From NCBI GenBank assembly GCA_030691865.1, contig JAUYDL010000018.1, positions 1-64,000 of the forward strand: a stretch of DNA of 64,000 bases, given 5' to 3'. The notes under the pieces are model-generated. The model ran no database searches. It saw only the letters and a list, made by a program, of their open reading frames with translations, and was not told where the DNA came from. How positions within the stretch are numbered: the stretch's first letter is position 1; each line of letters begins with the position of its first letter. Positions 48,549 to 56,600 of the stretch are shown piece by piece. Position numbers and translations under genes: made by a program. The DNA is from Candidatus Omnitrophota bacterium. Its GTDB lineage: Bacteria; Omnitrophota; Gorgyraeia; Gygaellales; Profunditerraquicolaceae.

Positions 48549-48602
48549 TTGACAAGAATTTTTTTTTATCTATAATTAGCACTCTAGGAAAAAGAGTGCT
48601 AA
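48549..48602 (+). promoter_or_regulatory. groES-groEL promoter with a perfect CIRCE operator
   Basis: TTGACA (48549-48554) and TATAAT (48571-48576) are 16 bases apart. TTAGCACTC-N9-GAGTGCTAA (48576-48602) is the full CIRCE consensus, the binding site of the heat-shock repressor HrcA. It overlaps the transcription start region. hrcA itself is not in the window. Confidence 0.97.
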
Positions 48603-48633
48603 AATAAGGTTCTCAATTTAAGGAGGTGACAAG

Positions 48634-48924
48634 ATGGAGATTAAACCATTGGGTGATCGCATCGTCGTAAAACCTTTAGAGGCAGAGAAGAAAAGTAAGG
48701 GCGGTATTGTCCTGCCGGATTCTGCCAAGGAAAAACCGCAAGAGGCCAAAGTGGTTGCTGTAGGCAAAGGCAAGGTATTAGAAAGTGGTGCTGTGCAGAC
48801 CCCTGAAGTAAAAGTTGGTGACAAGGTGATATTCGGAAAATATTCCGGTAATGAGTTTATTACCAAGGAAGGCGAAGAGTTGCTTATTTTGCGCGAGGAA
48901 GATATTTTAGCAATTATCAAATAA
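48634..48924 (+). CDS. groS: Co-chaperonin GroES
   Basis: The 96-residue protein is a standard GroES: IKPLGDRIVVKPLEAEKKSK, GGIVLPDSAKEKPQEAKVVA, VGKGKV and VGDKVIFGKYSGNEFITKEG with ILREEDILAII at the end. It forms the heptameric lid of GroEL. AAGGAGGTG precedes ATG 48634. Expression is under the CIRCE/HrcA site about 30 bases upstream. A hairpin lies between it and groEL. Confidence 0.98.
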   Translation: MEIKPLGDRIVVKPLEAEKKSKGGIVLPDSAKEKPQEAKVVAVGKGKVLESGAVQTPEVKVGDKVIFGKYSGNEFITKEGEELLILREEDILAIIK

Positions 48925-48948
48925 TTAAGAAGAGCCCAGGGATGAGGA

Positions 48949-48979
48949 TCCTGACTCGCTGCGCTCGTCAGGACTTTTC
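48949..48979 (+). terminator. Hairpin between groES and groEL
   Basis: TCCTGAC (48949-48955) pairs with GTCAGGA (48967-48973), loop TCGCTGCGCTC, followed by CTTTTCTT. It could be a partial terminator or a processing site that sets the groES to groEL ratio. Confidence 0.45.
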
Positions 48980-49004
48980 TTGATAAAACATTAAGGAGGG
49001 ATTT

Positions 49005-50645
49005 ATGGCAAAGCAATTATTGTACAGCGATGATGCCCGTCGTAAGATTTTAAGGGGCGTGGAACAGCTGACCGCTGCAGTAAAAATAACTTTAGGCCCT
49101 AAGGGACGTAACGTAGTAATTGACAAAAAATTTGGTTCCCCAACTATAACCAAAGACGGCGTAACTGTGGCTAAAGAAATTGATTTAGAGGATGCTTTTG
49201 AAAATATGGGCGCACAGATGGTCAAAGAAGTTGCCGAAAAAACCTCTGATATAGCCGGTGACGGAACCACTACCGCCACTATTTTAGCAGAAGCAATTTA
49301 TCGTGAAGGATTAAAGAATGTCACTGCCGGTTCTAACCCCATGGAACTAAAACGCGGTATTGAAAAGGCGGTAATAAAGGTAGTGGAAGAACTGGAAAAA
49401 CTCTCCACTCCTATAAAAGATAAAAAGGAAATAGCTCAGGTTGCCTCCATCGCCGCTAATTCTGATACTGCTATCGGTGAATTAATTGCCGAAGCAATGG
49501 ATAAAGTAGGTAAGGACGGCGTAATTACCGTTGAAGAAGCTAAATCTACTGCTACTACTTTGGACATTGTGGAGGGTATGCAGTTTGATCAGGGCTATTT
49601 ATCGCCCTATTTTGTAACCGATGCCGAGAGAATGGAAGTGCTCCTGGAAGATGCTTACATTCTTATTTATGAGAAAAAAATATCTTCGATTAAAGATATC
49701 CTGCCTTTATTGGAGAAAATTGCCCGTGTAGGCAAGCCGCTTTTGATCGTTGCTGAAGAAGTTGACGGGGAAGCTTTAGCCACTTTAGTGGTTAACAAGA
49801 TTCGGGGTACTTTTGTTGCCTGCGCGGTAAAAGCTCCGGGCTATGGTGATAGACGTAAAGCTATGCTTGAAGATATCGCTATTTTAACCGGTGGTAAAGC
49901 CTTGACTGAAGATTTAGGTATCAAGCTGGAAAATATCGATATTGAAGACTTGGGACGCGCGAAAAAAATAAAAATCGATAAAGAGAATACGACCATTGTT
50001 GAAGGTGCGGGCAAGAATGCAGCGATCAATGCTAGAATCAGCCAGTTAAAGAAACAAATCGAAGATACCGATTCAGATTATGACAAAGAGAAGCTGCAGG
50101 AACGCCTGGCAAAGCTTGCCGGTGGAGTTGCAGTAATCAACGTAGGCGCAGCCACAGAAACAGAGATGAAGGAAAAGAAGGCTCGCGTTGAAGATGCCTT
50201 GCATGCAACTCGCGCAGCTACCCAGGAAGGTATTGTTCCCGGAGGCGGCGTAGCGTTTATTCGCACCATTGCGGCTTTAGATAAACTAAAGCTGGAAGGT
50301 GATGAGAAGGTTGGCGCTGATATTGTAAAACGCGCTATTGAGGAACCTCTAAGACAGATTGCGCAAAACGCCGGCCTGGAAGGCTCAGTGGTGGTGCAAA
50401 AAATCAAACAGGAAAAAACCAATATCGGTTATGATGTTAACCAGGATGCTTATGTGGATATGATTGAAGCTGGCGTAATCGATCCTACAAAAGTAACGCG
50501 TTCAGCTTTACAGAATGCTGCTAGTATTGCTGCCTTGTTACTTACCACCGAGGCTTTGATTGTGGACAAGCCGGAAAAGGATGAAAAAATGCCTGGAATG
50601 CCTGGTGGCGGAATGGGAGGCATGGGTGGTGGAGGAATGTATTAA
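49005..50645 (+). CDS. groL: Chaperonin GroEL
   Basis: The 546-residue protein is a full-length GroEL: VKITLGPKGRNVVIDKKFGS, PTITKDGVTVAKEIDLEDAF, DIAGDGTTTATILAEAI with the ATP site, AATQEGIVPGGGVAFIRTIA and the Gly/Met-rich tail GGMGGMGGGGMY. It folds client proteins in the double-ring cavity with GroES. It is cotranscribed from the CIRCE promoter. AAGGAGGG precedes ATG 49005. A long inverted repeat with a T run after its stop probably ends transcription. Confidence 0.99.
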   Translation: MAKQLLYSDDARRKILRGVEQLTAAVKITLGPKGRNVVIDKKFGSPTITKDGVTVAKEIDLEDAFENMGAQMVKEVAEKTSDIAGDGTTTATILAEAIYREGLKNVTAGSNPMELKRGIEKAVIKVVEELEKLSTPIKDKKEIAQVASIAANSDTAIGELIAEAMDKVGKDGVITVEEAKSTATTLDIVEGMQFDQGYLSPYFVTDAERMEVLLEDAYILIYEKKISSIKDILPLLEKIARVGKPLLIVAEEVDGEALATLVVNKIRGTFVACAVKAPGYGDRRKAMLEDIAILTGGKALTEDLGIKLENIDIEDLGRAKKIKIDKENTTIVEGAGKNAAINARISQLKKQIEDTDSDYDKEKLQERLAKLAGGVAVINVGAATETEMKEKKARVEDALHATRAATQEGIVPGGGVAFIRTIAALDKLKLEGDEKVGADIVKRAIEEPLRQIAQNAGLEGSVVVQKIKQEKTNIGYDVNQDAYVDMIEAGVIDPTKVTRSALQNAASIAALLLTTEALIVDKPEKDEKMPGMPGGGMGGMGGGGMY

Positions 50646-50668
50646 AAAACAATAGAAGTTAGAATAAA

Positions 50669-50721
50669 GGGGACGGTTCTATTTTTCTTGAGTTAAACTG
50701 TAGAAAAATAGAACCGTCCCC
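50669..50721 (+). repeat. REPIN-like inverted repeat after groEL (family A)
   Basis: GGGGACGGTTCTATTTTTC (50669-50687) and its reverse complement (50703-50721) enclose 15 bases. GTG and seven T follow, so the element can double as the groEL terminator. Confidence 0.85.
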
Positions 50722-50742
50722 GTGTTTTTTTAAATATATATA

Positions 50743-50771
50743 TTGACAAATAACTCTGTTTAATATAAAAT
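50743..50771 (+). promoter_or_regulatory. Promoter of the guaB-guaA genes
   Basis: TTGACA (50743-50748) and TAAAAT (50766-50771) are 17 bases apart. A leader of about 90 bases follows before the start at 50865; I recognise no riboswitch in it. AAGGAG lies before the ATG. Confidence 0.7.
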
Positions 50772-50864
50772 TATTAATCTTGTCAGCAACGTTCCCAAAT
50801 GAGGCTAAATATTCATAACTTATTGCAAAACAACGGGTTAATATCATAATAAGGAGAATTTAAG

Positions 50865-52025
50865 ATGGCAGAGTGGATAGGTATAAACAGACGCGCAAGA
50901 AGATGTTATGGTTTTGATGAGGTGGCCTTAGTTCCCGGGTCCCAAACTGTAAATCCTAATGAAGTTGACATCCGCTTTAAATTCAACGGAAAGAACTTTA
51001 AAATACCCATTCTTGCCGCAGCGATGGATGGAGTGGTAGATGTAAAGTTTGCCATTGAAATGTCGCGTTTAGGCGGGATTGCGGTTTTAAACCTTGATGG
51101 TATACAGACCCGTTATGAAAATCCGGATGCGGTGCTTGAAAAGATCTCCAAAGCTACTCCCCAAAAAGCTACGGAATTAATCCAAACGATTTATACCACA
51201 CCGATCAAAGAAAAACTGGTCACCAAAAGAGTCGCAGAAATTAAAAAAGCCAGGGCCATGGCTGTGGTCAGCTGTATCCCGGCTAATGCCGAAAGATTTT
51301 CGAAATTAGCCATTGCTGCCGGGGTAGATATTTTTGTCATCCAGTCCACCGTGGCCACACTTAAGCATCTCTCTAAGGAATATAAAACATTAGATCTAGT
51401 CAAGTTTTGTAAGTCCATAAAAATTCCGGTTATCCTGGGAAATTGCGTAACTTATGAAACAACCCTGGAGCTTATGGGAACCGGGGCCAGCGGCTTACTC
51501 ATCGGCGTTGGGCCGGGTGCCGCCTGCACTACGCGCGGCGTATTAGGTATCGGAGTTCCCCAGGTTACCGCGACCGTGGATGCCGCAGGAGCACGTGATT
51601 TTTATTTTAAACGCACAGGAAAATATGTTTCAATTATTACTGACGGCGGAATGAACCGCGGCGGAGATATTTGTAAGGCCTTTGCTTGCGGAGCAGATGC
51701 CGTAATGATCGGCTCAAGTTTTGCCCGCGCCAAAGAAGCTCCCGGAAGAGGATTCCATTGGGGTATGGCTACTTCACATGTTAATCTGCCTCGCGGAACC
51801 CGTATTCAGGTGGGTACTACCGGCGCATTAAAAGATATTTTATTTGGCCCGGCAAAAGTTGATGACGGCTCACAGAACCTCCTGGGTGCTTTAAAAACAT
51901 CTATGGGTTCATTGGGAGCATCAAACTTGAAAGAAATGCATGATGTCGAAATAATTATCGCTCCTTCAATCCAAACTGAAGGCAAAATTTTCCAGGTAGG
52001 CCAAAGAGTAGGAATGGGGAAATAA
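50865..52025 (+). CDS. guaB: IMP dehydrogenase family protein (GuaB3-like, no CBS domains)
   Basis: The 386-residue TIM barrel has FDEVALVPGSQTVNPNEVDI, PILAAAMDGVVDVKFAIEMS, GVGPGAACTTRGVLGIGVPQ with the catalytic C221, and IITDGGMNRGGDICKAFACG, GSSFARAKEAPGRGFHWGMA. IMP dehydrogenase forms XMP on the way to GMP. It lacks the CBS pair of typical GuaB (about 480-490 residues), and the N-terminal MAEWIGINRRARRCYGFDEV fits the GuaB3 branch of actinobacteria and cyanobacteria. The next gene is guaA, which uses XMP and supports the IMPDH role. GMP reductase activity is less likely. Confidence 0.9.
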   Translation: MAEWIGINRRARRCYGFDEVALVPGSQTVNPNEVDIRFKFNGKNFKIPILAAAMDGVVDVKFAIEMSRLGGIAVLNLDGIQTRYENPDAVLEKISKATPQKATELIQTIYTTPIKEKLVTKRVAEIKKARAMAVVSCIPANAERFSKLAIAAGVDIFVIQSTVATLKHLSKEYKTLDLVKFCKSIKIPVILGNCVTYETTLELMGTGASGLLIGVGPGAACTTRGVLGIGVPQVTATVDAAGARDFYFKRTGKYVSIITDGGMNRGGDICKAFACGADAVMIGSSFARAKEAPGRGFHWGMATSHVNLPRGTRIQVGTTGALKDILFGPAKVDDGSQNLLGALKTSMGSLGASNLKEMHDVEIIIAPSIQTEGKIFQVGQRVGMGK

Positions 52026-52026
52026 A

Positions 52027-53616
52027 TTGAAGAAAAAATCCAGGTTAAAAAAACTACAGGAAAAGAATAACGGGGTAACTAGACAAACAATATTAATCTT
52101 GGATTTTGGTTCGCAATATACGCAACTAATCGCGCGCAGGGTAAGAGAAAATAAAGTTTTCTCAATAATTATTCCTTACAACACCCCGGCCAAAGAGATT
52201 GCCGCGTTAAATCCAAAAGGGATCATTCTTTCCGGCGGCCCGGCTTCAGTGGTCGATAAAAAATCACCCTATCCTGACATCGGCATCTTTAAATTAGGCG
52301 TACCGATACTGGGCATCTGTTACGGAATGCAGGTTATCTGTGAGCTTTTGGGGGGCAAGGTCAGGCACACCCGCGAGCGTGAATATGGAAAAGTAGAATT
52401 ATTTATTGATGACAACAGTAATCTGTTTAGCCATCTGCCGGGTAATTTTACCTGCTGGGCTAGCCACGGAGATTATGTAACCAAAATGCCCTCCGGATTC
52501 CACACCATCGGACATACCATCAATACCCCGATTGCGGCAATCTCTAACCAAAAAAGAAAAATATTTGCCGTTCAGTTTCATCCGGAAGTAACGCATACGG
52601 AAAAAGGCAACCAGATTTTAAGCAACTTTTTATTCAAAGCCTGCGGCGCCTCAAGCAAATGGACGATGCAGTCGTTTATTAAAGAATCGATTGCTAACAT
52701 TAAAAAAACCATTGGCAAAGATAAGGTAGTTCTGGGTTTAAGCGGCGGGGTGGATTCTTCCGTAGCGGCTTTGTTAATTCATAAAGCCATCGGTAAAAAT
52801 TTACGCTGTATTTTTATCGATAACGGCTTGCTCAGGAAAGGCGAAGCCGAGCAGGTCAGGAGCGTTTTTAAGGAGATGTACCATCTTAATTTAAGCTATG
52901 TTGACAGAAGCAAAAGATTTCTGGAGCGCTTAAAAGGAGTAATCGATCCGGAGGAAAAAAGAAAGATCATCGGAGATGAATTCATCAAGGTTTTTGAAGA
53001 AGAGGCTAAAAAAACCAAAGGAGCAAAGTTTTTAGGCCAAGGCACTCTTTATCCGGATGTGATTGAATCTGTTTCACCTACAGGCGGGCCAAGCAGGAAA
53101 ATAAAAAGCCATCATAATGTCGGAGGCCTGCCCGCACAGATGAAGCTAAAACTTATAGAGCCATTAAGGGAGTTATTTAAAGATGAGGTGCGTCAGATCG
53201 GCAGCCAGTTAGGATTGCCGGAGAATATCATTCAGCGCCAGCCGTTTCCCGGGCCGGGACTGGCGGTTAGAATTATCGGAGAAATTAATACCCAGCGCCT
53301 GGATCTTCTGCGCGAAGCGGATAAACGCGTGATAGAAGAAATTTCAAAAGCCGGGCTATATGATCAAATCTGGCAGTCTTTTGCCGTATTGCTTCCGATT
53401 AAAAGCGTAGGCATAATGGGCGATGAGCGTACCTATGAAAATGTCGCAGCCCTGCGTTGTGTATCCAGTTTTGACGGCATGACCGCTGACTGGGTAAAGC
53501 TTCCCTATGAAGTCATGGAAAAGATCTCTAATCGCATCATCAACGAAGTAAGGGGGATCAACCGAGTTGTTTATGATATAAGCTCTAAGCCCCCGGCAAC
53601 AATAGAGTGGGAATAA
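52027..53616 (+). CDS. guaA: GMP synthase (glutamine-hydrolysing)
   Basis: The 529-residue enzyme has a class I amidotransferase domain (ILILDFGSQYTQLIARRVRE, ILGICYGMQVICELLGGKVR with C98, FAVQFHPEVTHTEKG) and the ATP-pyrophosphatase domain (VVLGLSGGVDSSVAALLIHK), then the dimerisation domain (PFPGPGLAVRIIGEIN, SKPPATIEWE). It converts XMP to GMP. TTG 52027 is the only suitable start; its ribosome site is weak, so translation may depend on the upstream guaB gene one base away. dnaE starts seven bases after its stop. Confidence 0.97.
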   Translation: MKKKSRLKKLQEKNNGVTRQTILILDFGSQYTQLIARRVRENKVFSIIIPYNTPAKEIAALNPKGIILSGGPASVVDKKSPYPDIGIFKLGVPILGICYGMQVICELLGGKVRHTREREYGKVELFIDDNSNLFSHLPGNFTCWASHGDYVTKMPSGFHTIGHTINTPIAAISNQKRKIFAVQFHPEVTHTEKGNQILSNFLFKACGASSKWTMQSFIKESIANIKKTIGKDKVVLGLSGGVDSSVAALLIHKAIGKNLRCIFIDNGLLRKGEAEQVRSVFKEMYHLNLSYVDRSKRFLERLKGVIDPEEKRKIIGDEFIKVFEEEAKKTKGAKFLGQGTLYPDVIESVSPTGGPSRKIKSHHNVGGLPAQMKLKLIEPLRELFKDEVRQIGSQLGLPENIIQRQPFPGPGLAVRIIGEINTQRLDLLREADKRVIEEISKAGLYDQIWQSFAVLLPIKSVGIMGDERTYENVAALRCVSSFDGMTADWVKLPYEVMEKISNRIINEVRGINRVVYDISSKPPATIEWE

Positions 53617-53623
53617 ACCTGCA

Positions 53624-56600
53624 ATGTCACACTCGGAATTCGTCCACCTGCATCTACATACTCAATACAGTCTTCTTGACGGAGCCTGCCGTATACCTGA
53701 GATACTCGCCATTGCCAAAAGTTTCAAAATGGATTCTCTGGCCATCACCGATCATGGCAGTATGTTCGGAGCAATTGAATTCTATTTAGAAGCGCAAAAA
53801 GCAGGAATCAAACCCATCATTGGCTGCGAAGTTTATGTTGCCCCGCAAAGCCGCTTGGATAAAAAAAGCGGCTCCGGAATAGAAGATACCGCTAACCACT
53901 TAATCCTTTTAGCCCGCAATGAAGAGGGGTACCATAACTTAATGAAGCTGGTTTCCATCAGCTACCTGGAAGGATTCTATTACCGGCCGCGGATTGATAA
54001 AGAGGTTCTCGCCCAGTATGCCGCAGGATTAATCGGCTCAAGCGCCTGCCTTAAAGGAGAAATTGCCTGTCTGATACTGCAAAAACGTTTTAATGACGCA
54101 TTAAAAGCTGCCGACACTTATCAGAACATATTGGGAAAGGGCAACTTCTATTTGGAAATCCAAGGCAACTCTATTCCCGAACAGAAAATAGTAAATGCAG
54201 GGATGATTAAGATCTCTGGCGAACTAGGCATTCCTTTAGTTGCCACTAACGACGTACATTATCCCACCAAAGACAGGGCCGCCGCCCATGAAGCATTGCT
54301 GTGCATTCAAACACAAACTACCCTGGATGATCCTAAACACATGCGTTTTCAGACTGAAGAATTTTATTTTACCTCACCTGCAGAAATGAAGGAGCTGTTT
54401 AGCGAATGTCCGGAGGCTTTAAAAAATACCTTAGAGATTGCCGCACGCTGTAATCTGGAGCTAGATTTTACTCAGTTGCACTTACCTAAATATTCTCCTC
54501 CTGGGGGCAAAAACAAAGAAGAGTTTCTGCTGGAGTTGTGTGAAAAAGGGTTAACTGAGAAAAATCTTAGGGATAACCCTGAGGTGCAAAGCCGCCTGGA
54601 TCATGAATTGAAAATTATCCGGCATATGGGTTTTATCAGCTATTTTTTAATTGTCTGGGATTTTATTGCTTACGCTAAAAGCCAAACCATCCCCGTTGGA
54701 CCGGGTAGAGGTTCTGCCGCAGGAAGCCTGGTAAGCTATCTTTTAGGAATTACCGACCTTGATCCGTTAAAATACGGATTGCTCTTTGAAAGATTCTTAA
54801 ATCCTGAGCGCATGGGGCTGCCGGATATTGATATTGATTTCTGCTACGAACGCCGGCAAGAGGTGATCGATTATGTCACTAAGAAATACGGCCAGGAAAA
54901 TGTTGCCCAAATTATTACCTTCGGGACTATGCAAGCGCGCGCCGTAATCCGGGATGTCGGGCGGGTGATGGCTGTCCCCTATGCCGATGTCGACCGGATT
55001 GCCAAGATGATTCCCGCCGAACCTGATATTACCCTTAAAAAAGCCTTAGAGAGTGAGCCCGAACTAAACAACCTCTATAAGAATGACCCTGTAATTACCA
55101 AGCTGATTAATATCGCTCTATCCTTAGAAGGATTAAACCGCCATGCTTCGGTTCATGCTGCCGGAGTAATTATCGCGGATAAACCGTTAAATAATTATAT
55201 GCCTGTGTTTAAAACTCAAGATGGTCAGATTACTACCGGCTATAGCATGGGGACACTAGAGAAAATTGGATTGCTCAAGGTTGACTTTCTTGGCCTAAGG
55301 ACACTTACCGTAATTGATGAAACTCTGAAATTAATTAAAAAAATCCGCGGCATTCAAATTGATATTGAAAAACTGCCGCTAGATGACCAAAATACTTATA
55401 AGCTATTAGCCTCAAGCCATACGATCGGGATCTTCCAGGTAGAAAGTTCAGGAATGCGCGATTTGCTTAAGAAGCTGGCCCCTGAACGTTTTGAAGATTT
55501 AATCGCGCTCCTGGCATTGTACCGGCCCGGGCCAATTGGCTCCGGAATGCTGGATGACTTCATGAAACGTAAGCACGGAATCATTCCGATTAAATACGAA
55601 CATCCTAAACTTGAGTCAATCCTTAAGGAAACTTATGGGATTATGGTTTATCAGGAGCAGATTATGCAGATTGCATCTGTTTTGGCAGGATTTTCACTTG
55701 CCCAGGCAGATATCTTACGTAAGGCCATGGGTAAAAAAATCCCTGAAGTTATGGAAAAGGAACGCAAGAATTTCCTTAGCGGCTGCATCAAAAATGAGAT
55801 CAAGGAAAGCACCGCCAGTAAGATATTTGATTTGATAGAATATTTTTCGGGGTACGGATTCAATAAATGTGTCATAGGCTCAACGAAAATTATAGATGCG
55901 GATACAGGCAATATGATTACCATGAAAGAACTGTTCAGCAATGAAAAATCGGTAAAATCCACGTTAAGCTGCAATGATAACCTTAAAATTGTAAAAACCA
56001 AGATAAAAGACGTGGTCTATAACGGTATTAAACCAGTCTATAAATTGAAAACCGCTTTAGGAAGAGAAATTACCGCAACATCAAATCATCCTATGTTCAC
56101 CCTTAAAGGATGGGAAAATTTAGGGGATTTAACTACCGGTGAACGAATCGGCTTATGTAGAACTCTTCCAATAAAAACGAAATCAAGATTAGAAGAGTAC
56201 AAAATAATTGTGTTGGCAGGCGTACTTTCAGAAGGCAACACTTGCCATCCAAGCGGTATTTATTTCTACAACAAAAATATAGCCCTCATAAATGATTTCG
56301 TAAAGAATATTGAGAAGTTTAAAAATACTATACCTACAATAAACGAAAGAAGAAGCTGTTTTGAGGTATATGCCGGGACAGGTAAAGATAACAAATTTTT
56401 AAAGGATTCTTCTCCTTGGAATAAAGGCTATGTTAAAGAAAGTTACTCGACAGCGCTTAAAGCAATGGCTAACAAAAAAAGCGGAGCAAGGCTATATATA
56501 GAGAGCTTGGGATTGGATTATAAAAAAGCGACGGAAAAATTCATTCCGGAAGAGATTTTTTACTTAAATGACGCTCAGTTGGCGTTATTTATAGGAAGGC

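Noticed and set aside
50772..50864. Purine-type riboswitch in the guaB leader
   Set aside because: None of the conserved junction strings of purine or PRPP riboswitches can be found.
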